Position numbers and translations under genes: made by a program | Origin: Solibacillus merdavium | Lineage (GTDB): Bacteria > Bacillota > Bacilli > Bacillales_A > Planococcaceae | Direction: 5' to 3' | Length of the DNA stretch: 50,138 bases | Assembly (NCBI RefSeq): GCF_014836935.1 | Contig: NZ_JACSPW010000021.1 | Coordinates: 1-50,138 of the forward strand | Notes under the pieces: model-generated | Told to the model about the DNA's origin: nothing | Database searches by the model: none | What the model saw: the letters and a program-made list of their open reading frames with translations, nothing else | In this document: positions 36,238 to 43,560 of the stretch, piece after piece | How the letters are laid out: each line of letters begins with the position of its first letter | How positions within the stretch are numbered: the first letter of the stretch is position 1

Positions 36238-37017
36238 TTACTGTTGTTTCATCCATTCACAGATTTTTTTCACTGTTTCTCTATTCAGCTTCGGTGGGTA
36301 ATGATGTTTCAGCCTAGATGAATACCATGTCTCAACTTGTTTCCCTTCGCCTTTCATATATCGCTCCAATTGATAGGCATGTTCAATTTTGACATGTTGA
36401 TCTTCAGCTCCATGTATAATCAATAGTGGTGATTGAACGTTTTCAATTTTGTATAATGGCGTACGGCTTTCATAGTTTTCTGGTACTTTATTTGGAGTCC
36501 CCCCCACTATTCTTTTTAATCCACGACGCATATCGATACGATCCCAATATGTTGCTGTTGCATCAGAGACGCCAGCCCATGTTACGACAGATTTTACATC
36601 ATTACGTAATATTGCTGTCCATAGAGCCATTAAGCCTCCGCGAGAAAAACCAAACAAATTCACCTTTTCAACACGAATAAATTGTTTCAATACATCAAGA
36701 CCGAAAACTGCATCATGGCGGTCATCACCCGCAAATTCGTCTTTTCCTTCCCCTCCACGATTTCCACGGTAATAGGGGGCAAATACGACGAATCCGTGCA
36801 TCGCAAACTGGGCGATACGAGCAGGCCTAACCATCCCAATTGATTGTAAACCTCCACGTAAATATAAAAGGGCTTCATACTGTCCATGTGCTTTAGGACG
36901 TGCGAGCAATCCCTTCACACGCAACCCTTGTGACCAATATGTTACTTCATCCAAACGGACATGCGGATTTGGGGAAGGATATTGATGCATTGATAAAATT
37001 TCACCATTGGCGTTCAT
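36238..37017 (-). CDS. ytmA: Prolyl-oligopeptidase-type alpha/beta hydrolase YtmA
   Basis: A 259-residue cytoplasmic hydrolase of the S9 (prolyl oligopeptidase/acylaminoacyl peptidase) type without the beta-propeller. The oxyanion/GG motif LRGGLQSIG, the nucleophile motif LFGFSRGGLMALW (Ser about residue 126), the acid LIIHGAEDQHVK and the late KHHYPP histidine form a complete triad. Substrate unknown; esterase or small-peptide peptidase. Its start overlaps the end of ytkD by 17 bases, so it is probably coupled to the mutator-protection gene. The same ytmA-ytkD-dps neighbourhood occurs in B. subtilis. Confidence 0.88.
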   Translation of the reverse strand: MNANGEILSMHQYPSPNPHVRLDEVTYWSQGLRVKGLLARPKAHGQYEALLYLRGGLQSIGMVRPARIAQFAMHGFVVFAPYYRGNRGGEGKDEFAGDDRHDAVFGLDVLKQFIRVEKVNLFGFSRGGLMALWTAILRNDVKSVVTWAGVSDATATYWDRIDMRRGLKRIVGGTPNKVPENYESRTPLYKIENVQSPLLIIHGAEDQHVKIEHAYQLERYMKGEGKQVETWYSSRLKHHYPPKLNRETVKKICEWMKQQ

Positions 37018-37468
37018 AATTTTTCACTTCCTGCAGCATCTTTTTCATACCTTCATCTCGCATATAGAAGCTTAAATTTGGCTGTTGGCAAAGCTCCTCT
37101 TCCGTTAACCACAAAATACCTTCTGTTTCATAGTCTCCTACAAAGGGCTCGATTTCCTTTACTTTAGCTGTAAAAACCGCCTTGCAAAACGGAATATTAT
37201 CGTGAACAATATAGTAAGCGAACCATTCAACATCCTCGATTATTACATTGGCTTCCTCATATACTTCTCGGATAGCTGCTTGCACTAGTGTTTCATCGTG
37301 CTCCTGCTTTCCTCCAGGAAACTCAACACCACGCCGGTGATGAATTGTGCACAACCATTTCCCTTCGTATTGTACAAGAGCCAGGACGTGCTTGGGCGCT
37401 ACTTCAAAAGGTCCTTCATCAAATCTTAAATCTACCGGTAATCCATTCTCATCAATAAATCTAAACAT
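37001..37468 (-). CDS. ytkD: NUDIX hydrolase YtkD (8-oxo-dGTPase type)
   Basis: A 155-residue NUDIX enzyme. The NUDIX box lies at residues 53-75: GGKQEHDETLV then AIREVYEEANV; the usual Gly near the end of the box is Asn (residue 74), all catalytic Glu and Arg are kept. In B. subtilis YtkD hydrolyses 8-oxo-dGTP and protects from oxidative mutation; that role fits the next gene, dps. The end overlaps ytmA. Upstream 37469-37531 is short and may hold its promoter. A weak ribosome site (GAGTTG-type, GGAG) precedes ATG. Confidence 0.9.
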   Translation of the reverse strand: MFRFIDENGLPVDLRFDEGPFEVAPKHVLALVQYEGKWLCTIHHRRGVEFPGGKQEHDETLVQAAIREVYEEANVIIEDVEWFAYYIVHDNIPFCKAVFTAKVKEIEPFVGDYETEGILWLTEEELCQQPNLSFYMRDEGMKKMLQEVKNYERQW

Positions 37469-37531
37469 TTCCGCTCAACTCCTATTACTAGTTTAGCGAA
37501 CAGAAGTCTTTCATTCAATAATTGAAAATAC

Positions 37532-37840
37532 TTAATGATTAAAATACGGCAATTGCTCTACAAACTTTTTCGCTTCTTCATCTCCAAATTCATGTATGAG
37601 TGCATAGACTTTTTTCAGACGATGGTCTATATCATGATTCAATCTATCTAAATGATAAGGAATGAAGGGCATATGCGCCCGAAAGGCATTCGATGCTTCA
37701 AGTTCTTGCATTTGACTGAATAGCTTTGTAAATACTCGTGCTTTAAGAGGATCCATTTTTAATACAAATTCATAGGACGATCCGGGCTGCAGATTACATG
37801 TTAAATTTGCGACGGACACATATACATTATTTTTTTCCAA
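37532..37840 (-). CDS. Small conserved-looking protein, TTG start
   Basis: A 102-residue protein I do not recognise. It has strands at the start (NNVYVSVANLTCNLQPGSSYEFVLKM), a central helix (KLFSQMQELEASNAF) and a helix ending EEAKKFVEQLPYFNH; no signal peptide. The start is set to a TTG at 37840 because GAGGTG lies 6 nt before it; no ATG is available in frame after that, and the longer frame runs into the dps terminator. It lies between dps and ytkD and may share their stress regulation, but a terminator separates it from dps. Confidence 0.65.
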   Translation of the reverse strand: MEKNNVYVSVANLTCNLQPGSSYEFVLKMDPLKARVFTKLFSQMQELEASNAFRAHMPFIPYHLDRLNHDIDHRLKKVYALIHEFGDEEAKKFVEQLPYFNH

Positions 37841-37888
37841 TTTATTCACCTCATACTTAAGGTGAGCTACAAAAAAATGATTTATACA

Positions 37889-37917
37889 TAAAAACGACCC
37901 CAAAATTGGAGTCGTTT
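37889..37917 (-). terminator. Terminator of dps
   Basis: A stem (37892-37898 with 37911-37917, extended by two pairs past a mismatch) and a run of five T on the minus strand. Confidence 0.72.
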
Positions 37918-37925
37918 CATCAAAA

Positions 37926-38369
37926 CTAGTTACCTAAATATGCATTTAACATCCAAGTATGCTTCTCTAAGCTTTGATATTGTGCGTTCAGCATATCTTC
38001 TGTACGGTCATCGCCTTCTTCAGATGCTGATTCCATTGCTTTTTCCAGTGCATTCATAATCGTGTTGAAATCCTCAATTAATATTGAGACCATTTCTTGA
38101 GTCTCTTCTTTACCAGTCGCTTCTTTAATTAAAGAAATGTCTAAATGCTCCTTCAATGTTGCGACAGGCTTGCCTCCCTTAGTTAAAATACGTTCGGCAA
38201 TTTCATCTAGATTAAGCGTTACTTCGTTATACAACTCTTCAAATTTCGTGTGTAATGTAAAGAAAGATGGTCCATTTACATACCAGTGGTAGTTATGTAA
38301 CTTAGTGTACATCACCGACCATGTTGCTACTAAATCGTTTAAATGTGTGTTTAATTGTTTCTTAGCCAT
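37926..38369 (-). CDS. dps: Dps family DNA-protecting ferritin-like protein
   Basis: A 147-residue four-helix protein that forms a 12-subunit shell, oxidises Fe(II) with hydrogen peroxide and coats DNA. The inter-subunit ferroxidase residues are in place: YHWYVNGPSFFTLHTKFEELYNEV (two His) and LDEIAERI (Asp, Glu). The N terminus is short with a few Lys. GAGGTG lies 7 nt before ATG. Its promoter region has two inverted repeats (38394-38417, 38429-38453) that may be operators; I do not see a full PerR box. Confidence 0.95.
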   Translation of the reverse strand: MAKKQLNTHLNDLVATWSVMYTKLHNYHWYVNGPSFFTLHTKFEELYNEVTLNLDEIAERILTKGGKPVATLKEHLDISLIKEATGKEETQEMVSILIEDFNTIMNALEKAMESASEEGDDRTEDMLNAQYQSLEKHTWMLNAYLGN

Positions 38370-38393
38370 AAACTTTCACCTCATAATTTATAT

Positions 38394-38453
38394 TTAAAAT
38401 TTCAAAAGAAATTTTAATCCTGGATTATAGTGAAAAGATAAAGATTTTTCACT
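38394..38453. promoter_or_regulatory. Two inverted repeats upstream of dps
   Basis: Repeat 1: 10-bp perfect arms at 38394-38403 and 38408-38417 with a 4-nt loop, just before the dps ribosome site. Repeat 2: 8-bp arms at 38429-38436 and 38446-38453. A TATAAT-like -10 on the minus strand lies further up near 38462-38468, so both lie in or near the leader. They may be operators or leader hairpins. Confidence 0.5.
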
Positions 38454-38553
38454 TATATTTATATTATAACCGTTCGTCCACTTGTTAAAACCTTATAAAT
38501 TCGACGATTATACAAATTTAGCCGCGCTTTTTCATGTACAATAGTAAGGAATG

Positions 38554-38586
38554 AACCGGTTAGGGTGCTAATTTACTGTGCCGGTT
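38554..38586 (+). other. AACCGG/CCGGTT inverted repeat upstream of ytzI
   Basis: A 6-bp perfect stem with a 21-nt loop between a TACAAT box (38537-38542) and the ytzI ribosome site. It may be a leader hairpin. Function unknown. Confidence 0.4.
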
Positions 38587-38606
38587 AAATTAGTTGAGGT
38601 GAAAAA

Positions 38607-38759
38607 ATGAGCTTACCAATCGTATTAATTATCATCATTACCATTATGGGTATTTTTGCATTCTCCATAATTTTACTTGCTAGAAAAAACAACGTATCAT
38701 TAAATCAAACGATTGATGCAAAACCAACCAATACCTATAAAAATGGAGAGCAAAAATAG
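38607..38759 (+). CDS. ytzI: Small membrane protein, YtzI-like
   Basis: A 50-residue protein with a single strongly hydrophobic N-terminal segment ([22 protein letters not shown]), an ALRK-type basic stop after it, and a short polar tail. It resembles the YtzI small membrane protein of Bacillales in length and layout, but the match is from memory. TTGAGGTG lies 5-6 nt before ATG, a good site. It ends 2 bases before yidD, so the two genes are almost certainly co-transcribed and translationally coupled. Confidence 0.7.
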   Translation: MSLPIVLIIIITIMGIFAFSIILLARKNNVSLNQTIDAKPTNTYKNGEQK

Positions 38760-38761
38760 CT

Positions 38762-38995
38762 ATGAAAAGAATATTTATTGGGCTAATACGGGTTTATCAA
38801 AAATATATTTCTCCTATGAAGCCCCCATCGTGCCGATTCCATCCGACTTGTTCGAGCTATGGTATTGAAGCAGTTCAAAAACATGGTGCTTTTAAAGGAC
38901 TAATCATGACCATAATTCGTATTTTAAAATGTCAGCCACTTCATCCTGGAGGTTTTGATCCGGTACCTGAAAAATGGCCTTCGAAAAGAAAATAA
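38762..38995 (+). CDS. yidD: Membrane protein insertion efficiency factor YidD
   Basis: A 77-residue protein with the family signature throughout: [31 protein letters not shown], with the conserved Cys pair, then [17 protein letters not shown]. It has an amphipathic N-terminal helix and is thought to assist insertion of membrane proteins with YidC/SpoIIIJ. Length is normal. GGAGAG lies 11 nt before ATG inside the end of the small upstream gene. A YtzI-like gene precedes it and a terminator follows. Confidence 0.95.
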   Translation: MKRIFIGLIRVYQKYISPMKPPSCRFHPTCSSYGIEAVQKHGAFKGLIMTIIRILKCQPLHPGGFDPVPEKWPSKRK

Positions 38996-39011
38996 CTTTC
39001 GGAGGCTTTTT
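38977..39011 (+). terminator. Terminator of ytzI-yidD
   Basis: An imperfect stem of GCCTTCG-type arm (38977-38987) and CTTTCGGAGGC (38996-39006) followed by TTTTT. The yidD stop codon is in the loop. Confidence 0.75.
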
Positions 39012-39062
39012 ATATTGTTTTTTTTCTTTTAATATTGTATGATTGAAAATGTTCAAAAACAC

Positions 39063-39083
39063 AAATCGTAATTGTTACTATTT
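39063..39083 (+). promoter_or_regulatory. Zur box and promoter of the zinc lipoprotein gene
   Basis: The 21 bases match the Zur 7-1-7 motif TCGTAAT-N-ATTACGA: left half 7/7, right half GTTACTA 5/7, flanked by AAA and TTT. A promoter TTGTTT (39015-39020), 17 nt, TATGAT (39038-39043) precedes it, so the box lies just after the start of transcription, directly before the ribosome site. Zur with zinc should repress the gene. Confidence 0.8.
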
Positions 39084-39099
39084 AAGGAGATTTACTATA

Positions 39100-40122
39100 A
39101 TGAAAAAATGGCTTTCTATTATTTCAATGCTTACATTTATTCTGTTATTAACTGCTTGCAGTAAAGACAATGAAGCACCTGCCGAAACAGACAATACTCA
39201 ATCGAATAATGATACTCTATCCATCTATACGACAGTTTATCCATTGCAATACTTCACAGAGCGTATTGGAGGCGAATTTGTAGATGTGGCTTCTATTTAT
39301 CCTGCAGGTGCAAACGAGCACTCATTTGAACCAACGCAAAAGGATATGATGGCATTAGCTGATTCTGATTTATTTTTCTTTATCGGTCTTGGGCTGGAAG
39401 GCTTTGTTGAAAAAGCTAAAAAGACATTGGAAAATGAAGATGTGAAATTAGTTGCAACTGCGGATGGTGTAACAGAAGAGCAATTGCATATTTCGACTGG
39501 TCATACACATGCGGAAGCTACTACAGAACACGATGATCACGGTCATAATCATGACCATGATGAAGAAGATGAAAGTGATAAAGATCCTGCTCATAACGAT
39601 CATGATGCACATGTTTGGCTATCCCCTATTATTTCGCAACAATTAGCCTTAACGATTAAAGAAGAGTTAACTAAGGCTTTACCTGAACATGAAGCAACTT
39701 TCAATGAAAACTACGAGCAATTAGTAGCGGATTTAGATACACTGCATTCTGAATTTGAAGAAATGGCTAGTGCTACTACTAAAAAAACGTTCTTCGTCTC
39801 ACATGCAGCGTTTGGCTATATTGCCGGACATTACGGATTTAATCAAGTACCGGTAGCAGGCCTCAATTCGCAAAGTGAACCTTCACAAAAAGAATTGACT
39901 TCAATTGTGGACTTAGCTAATAAAGAAGGCATTGAATACATTTTCTTTGAGCAAAATGTTTCATCGAATTTAACTGAAGTTATTCAAAAAGAAGTAAATG
40001 CAAAAACATTAACTTTGCATAATTTGAGCGTGCTTACAAAAGAAGATGTTCAAAATAACGAAGATTACTTCTCATTAATGCGAAAGAATATTGAAGTATT
40101 AAAACAAGCATTATCAAAATAA
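39100..40122 (+). CDS. znuA: Zinc ABC transporter substrate-binding lipoprotein
   Basis: A 340-residue exported zinc-binding protein of cluster A-I. The signal peptide ends in a lipobox L-T-A-C (about residues 16-19). ZnuA-type ligands are seen: the GANEHSFEP His, the HAFG-like SHAAFGYI His, and an Asp/Glu late; between the lobes is a His/Asp/Glu-rich loop (about residues 131-170) with alternating HD repeats, diagnostic of zinc rather than manganese carriers. The start at 39100 has AAGGAG 9 nt upstream; the longer frame begins in the promoter. The ATPase and permease genes are not next to it, so they must be elsewhere. A Zur box controls it. Confidence 0.93.
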   Translation: MKKWLSIISMLTFILLLTACSKDNEAPAETDNTQSNNDTLSIYTTVYPLQYFTERIGGEFVDVASIYPAGANEHSFEPTQKDMMALADSDLFFFIGLGLEGFVEKAKKTLENEDVKLVATADGVTEEQLHISTGHTHAEATTEHDDHGHNHDHDEEDESDKDPAHNDHDAHVWLSPIISQQLALTIKEELTKALPEHEATFNENYEQLVADLDTLHSEFEEMASATTKKTFFVSHAAFGYIAGHYGFNQVPVAGLNSQSEPSQKELTSIVDLANKEGIEYIFFEQNVSSNLTEVIQKEVNAKTLTLHNLSVLTKEDVQNNEDYFSLMRKNIEVLKQALSK

Positions 40123-40127
40123 TATAA

Positions 40128-40374
40128 ATGGGGCGGGACGTAACCCCAAAATGCCATTATTCTCCTTGAGAAAAATGGCGTTTTTTTCTGGCATAAAAAA
40201 TTGATTTCCATTCCGGGACGCTTTCCGCGGGCACGGCCTGAGCCTGTAGTCTCAGGCGTCGTGCTGTTCCCGCAGGAGTCGCCCTCCATTCCAATCAATT
40301 TTTAAAGTATCCGTTTTTTAATAATGGTCTTTTCCTTATCCAATAAAAATTCTAATTCTATCCCAGCCCCATGA
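40128..40374. repeat. Compound palindromic intergenic repeat
   Basis: The 247 bases between znuA and menE are built of nested inverted repeats. Outer arms: ATGGGGC-GGGA (40128-40138) with TCCC-a-GCCCCAT (40361-40372). Inside them sits a terminator (40148-40187). Then a core element has AT-rich ends AAAAATTGATT (40196-40206) and AATCAATTTTT (40293-40303), enclosing a GC-rich cruciform with GCCTGAG/CTCAGGC (40236-40242 with 40251-40257) and GCACG/CGTGC (40231-40235 with 40260-40264). The GC-rich core stands out from the AT-rich surroundings. I recall similar GC-rich repeats ('GCGGAAAGC', 'CGCAGGAGTCG') between genes in many Bacillales; a genome search would confirm. Confidence 0.75.
40148..40187 (+). 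terminator. Terminator of znuA
   Basis: Stem arms 40148-40158 and 40174-40184 with GCCATT/AATGGC at the heart, then seven T. It lies inside the compound repeat. Confidence 0.85.
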
Positions 40375-40380
40375 AATACC

Positions 40381-41820
40381 TCATAAATCATCCAGTAAGA
40401 GAAGCAAATTTCTTCTTAATAACTTATTTGACCCACTTCGAGGCAAGTAGTTAACAAAATGAACTTGTTTAGGGACTTTATAATTTGCTAAATTCAACTC
40501 GCAAAATTCTATTATTTTCTGTTCGGATATTTTTTCTTTTAAAACGACAAATGCTACAGGTACCTGCCCCCACCTATCATGTTCCATCCCGCAAACTCCG
40601 GCTTCCTTTATGTTAGGGTGCGCGAGTAGTACATTTTCAATTTCGGCAGGATATATATTTTCGCCACCTGAGATAATTAAATCGCTTCGACGGTCAACTA
40701 CATACAAATAGCCTTCTTCATCCAAATAGCCAACATCCCCTGTATGAAGCCAGCCATCAATTGTTGTTGGTTTATGTTTGAACTGACCAATATATTTTGG
40801 CGTGACATGTGGTCCGCGTATTAGTATTTCTCCAATTGGCTCTCCATCTTTAGCATCAATTCTTATGTCATTAAAAAACAATGGTTTACCTGCAGAACCG
40901 ATATGTGTCATTGCATCTTCATTTGCTAATGTAGCAGTTTGGGATGCGGTTTCAGTCATACCGTATGTTTGCGCAACACGCAAATTTAATTTTTCTGCTC
41001 GTTCTAAATAACCGATTGGCACCGGACCACCACCTGCTAACATAGTAGAGAATTCAGGATGGGCTTTTTGACCAATGCGTTCCATTTCAGACAATATATT
41101 TTCCAACATAACCGCAACGACTGACATTTTCGTCACTGTACCTTTGATGATTTCCTGTGCACATTTTTTGGCATCAAATTTTTCATATAAACGTATTTTC
41201 ATCCCGTACAGTAATGATCGGACTACAATTGAAAAACCACTTATATGAAAAATTGGAACAGTACAAAGCCATGTATCCTTCTCCGAAATCCCTAAATTTA
41301 ATGCAGAACTAATTGCGCTTGAACTATGGTTTGAAACAGTTTGACAAACTCCTTTCGGAAAGCCTGTTGTTCCGGATGTATACATTATTGTTAGAGCAAA
41401 ATCCTCATCCCATTGTGTTGCAATGTCATATTCGGATTCATGTGTTTCATATAGCTGAGAAAATGGCACAATTCGGGCATCATCAGGAAGTTTGGCAAGC
41501 TCCTCATCAGCCACTAGGATTGTGTCTACTTCTGCATCCTCAATTTGATACGTAAGCTCCTTCTTTGCTAACCTGCTATTTAGTAAAACGACTTCACAAT
41601 GTGCCTGCATACATGCATATAGCAGTTCAACTAAAGCCGGTGTAGACGGAGCTAAAACTGCAACCCGTTTACCATTTGTTAATTGGAGAGTATTTAATTT
41701 ATAAGCTAAGCGAACTGATTGTAGGTAGAGCTCATTAAAGGTCCACTCTTGGTCATTAAAGCTTAGTGCAACGCGATTCGGTGTTAAATAGGCACGTTGC
41801 TTAATCCAGTTTGGCTGCAT
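40381..41820 (-). CDS. menE: o-Succinylbenzoate--CoA ligase MenE
   Basis: A 479-residue AMP-forming acyl-CoA ligase that activates o-succinylbenzoate for menaquinone synthesis. Motifs are the phosphate loop TIMYTSGTTGFPKG near residue 148, QTYGMTETASQ, the GWLHTGDVGYLDEEGYLYVVDRRSD hinge and GENIYPAEIE. The late Lys for adenylation lies in GSNKLLRRNL. The start at 41820 has AGGAGG 7 nt upstream; the longer frame has none. It is the last gene of the men cluster here: menC, which follows menE in B. subtilis, is not found beyond it. A 13-bp hairpin lies between menB and menE. Confidence 0.95.
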   Translation of the reverse strand: MQPNWIKQRAYLTPNRVALSFNDQEWTFNELYLQSVRLAYKLNTLQLTNGKRVAVLAPSTPALVELLYACMQAHCEVVLLNSRLAKKELTYQIEDAEVDTILVADEELAKLPDDARIVPFSQLYETHESEYDIATQWDEDFALTIMYTSGTTGFPKGVCQTVSNHSSSAISSALNLGISEKDTWLCTVPIFHISGFSIVVRSLLYGMKIRLYEKFDAKKCAQEIIKGTVTKMSVVAVMLENILSEMERIGQKAHPEFSTMLAGGGPVPIGYLERAEKLNLRVAQTYGMTETASQTATLANEDAMTHIGSAGKPLFFNDIRIDAKDGEPIGEILIRGPHVTPKYIGQFKHKPTTIDGWLHTGDVGYLDEEGYLYVVDRRSDLIISGGENIYPAEIENVLLAHPNIKEAGVCGMEHDRWGQVPVAFVVLKEKISEQKIIEFCELNLANYKVPKQVHFVNYLPRSGSNKLLRRNLLLLLDDL

Positions 41821-41841
41821 GCCCTTTCCTCCTATCATAAA

Positions 41842-41878
41842 GAAAGGGATGTCCAAAGTTTATTAGGACATCCCTTTC
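41842..41878 (-). other. Strong hairpin between menB and menE
   Basis: A perfect 13-bp stem (41842-41854 with 41866-41878) with an 11-nt loop. On the minus strand it is followed by a broken T run (TTTCTTT), so it may be a partial terminator or a stabilising/processing hairpin that sets a lower level of menE than of menB. Confidence 0.75.
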
Positions 41879-41897
41879 GAATTATTATACGAACAAA

Positions 41898-42722
41898 TCA
41901 AGGGAAACGAGGGAATTGACCGAAGTCAGGTTTACGTTTCTCTTTAAATGCATCGCGGCCTTCTTTTGCTTCATCAGTTGTGTAGTAAAGAAGTGTAGCA
42001 TCACCAGCAAGTTGTTGGATACCAGCTAAACCGTCTGTATCTGCATTCATGGCAGCTTTTAAGAAACGTAATGCTGTTGGAGACATTTCAAGCATCTCTT
42101 CACACCATTTTACAGTTTCATCTTCCAATTGCTCATATGGTACTACAGTGTTTACTAAGCCCATATCAAGTGCTTCTTGCGCATCGTATTGACGGCATAA
42201 ATACCAAATTTCACGAGCCTTTTTATGACCTACAATACGTGCCAAGTAGCCTGATCCATAACCCGCATCAAATGACCCTACTTTAGGACCAGTTTGTCCG
42301 AAGCGTGCATTTTCAGCAGCAATTGTTAAATCACATACTACGTGTAATACGTGACCGCCACCAATTGCATAACCAGCAACCATTGCTACGACTGGTTTAG
42401 GAATTTTACGAATTAACGTTTGTAAATCCAAAACATTTAAGCGAGGAATATTATCATCACCTACATAACCACCGTGGCCGCGTACTTTTTGGTCACCGCC
42501 TGAGCAGAATGCATGCTCGCCTTCACCTGTTAAAATAATTACGCCAACTTTTTCGTTATCGCGCGCACGTGTAAACGCGTCAATTAGTTCCGCTGTAGTT
42601 TTTGGACGGAATGCATTACGAACTTCCGGACGGTTAATCGTAATTTTTGCGATACCGTTATAGAATTCATACTTAATATCTTCATAAGTATGTAAAGATG
42701 TCCATAGACGTTGCTTTGTCAT
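41898..42722 (-). CDS. menB: 1,4-Dihydroxy-2-naphthoyl-CoA synthase MenB
   Basis: A 274-residue crotonase-fold enzyme that closes the naphthoquinone ring. The signatures [18 protein letters not shown] (loop that becomes ordered on binding) and [22 protein letters not shown] (oxyanion hole) are present, followed by the [20 protein letters not shown] segment with the catalytic Asp/Tyr. The N-terminal W-S-L type start and C-terminal end FPRFP are as in other Bacillales. AGGAGG lies 8 nt before ATG. It starts 22 bases after menH. Confidence 0.97.
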   Translation of the reverse strand: MTKQRLWTSLHTYEDIKYEFYNGIAKITINRPEVRNAFRPKTTAELIDAFTRARDNEKVGVIILTGEGEHAFCSGGDQKVRGHGGYVGDDNIPRLNVLDLQTLIRKIPKPVVAMVAGYAIGGGHVLHVVCDLTIAAENARFGQTGPKVGSFDAGYGSGYLARIVGHKKAREIWYLCRQYDAQEALDMGLVNTVVPYEQLEDETVKWCEEMLEMSPTALRFLKAAMNADTDGLAGIQQLAGDATLLYYTTDEAKEGRDAFKEKRKPDFGQFPRFP

Positions 42723-42744
42723 ATATATTGCCTCCTAATTTGAG

Positions 42745-43560
42745 TTATGAAATCGTTTCCTTTACTATTGTAGCAAACTTTGTTGGATTTTCCACATGAA
42801 TTGCGTGACCAACTGCTGGAATTATGATGTGATTAGCTTTTACTATTTGTTTTTGCATTTCGTTGTTTAATTGCACAAATTTTTCATCTAGAGCACCGGT
42901 TATAAGAGTAACAGGCATCGGTAACGTAGTAAGAGGCTTTCCCCAAAGTTCAGGCATTACTCCTGTCCCCATGCCGCGTAAACTATTTGCAAGTCCAATT
43001 TCACGCTGTTGTACTCGCTCTTTTCTTATCTCCTGCTGCACACTAGCAGGCAAAAGCTTTTGTGAGGCAAAAAGAGGAATGTCTTCCCACTTATTCACGA
43101 AAGATTCTATCCCATTTACGACAATTTTCTCAGCAAGGGCATCGTCTGCCATTTTTCGTATTGTTCGCTGCTGCTCTTCCACTAAGCCAGGGGAAGCGCT
43201 TTCCAGCATTAAATGGGTTATTTGGGATGGATAGCGAACTGCATAGCTTAAAGCTACACGTCCTCCCATTGAATATCCTAATAACACGAATTCCCCAAGA
43301 TTTAAGACACGAAATAATTCGTTCAGTAGTTCGATCTGAAATGTCATTGAATATTGCTTTTCAGTTAATGGAGCAGCAGTCTGTCCATGGCCGATTAAAT
43401 CTACCGCAATACAGCGAATGTTTGTTGGTAGCTGCGCAATCACTCTATGCCATGTTTTCGTACTCCCGGTAAAACCATGCAATAGAACGATTGTTTGTTT
43501 AGCATCCTCATTCCATTGTTCCACATACACATCTAAACCTTTTACAGCGAATCGAGCCAT
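42745..43560 (-). CDS. menH: MenH (SHCHC synthase), alpha/beta hydrolase fold
   Basis: A 271-residue alpha/beta-fold enzyme removing pyruvate from SEPHCHC to give SHCHC. The nucleophile motif LLGYSMGGRVAL (Ser about residue 96), the oxyanion LLHGFTGST, the acid TGALDEKF and the VGHAIHVENP His are all present. Its start overlaps the end of menD by 19 bases, with GAGGTG 8 nt upstream. It is the third gene of the men cluster. Confidence 0.95.
   Translation of the reverse strand: MARFAVKGLDVYVEQWNEDAKQTIVLLHGFTGSTKTWHRVIAQLPTNIRCIAVDLIGHGQTAAPLTEKQYSMTFQIELLNELFRVLNLGEFVLLGYSMGGRVALSYAVRYPSQITHLMLESASPGLVEEQQRTIRKMADDALAEKIVVNGIESFVNKWEDIPLFASQKLLPASVQQEIRKERVQQREIGLANSLRGMGTGVMPELWGKPLTTLPMPVTLITGALDEKFVQLNNEMQKQIVKANHIIIPAVGHAIHVENPTKFATIVKETIS

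Noticed and set aside
38440-38480. Possible PerR box or SigB promoter upstream of dps
   Set aside because: Only one half of the PerR 7-1-7 motif is present, and the SigB -10 element differs from consensus at key bases.
39043-39099. Longer N terminus of the zinc lipoprotein
   Set aside because: It would place the start inside the promoter and Zur box and spoil the signal peptide; the ATG at 39100 has a proper ribosome site.
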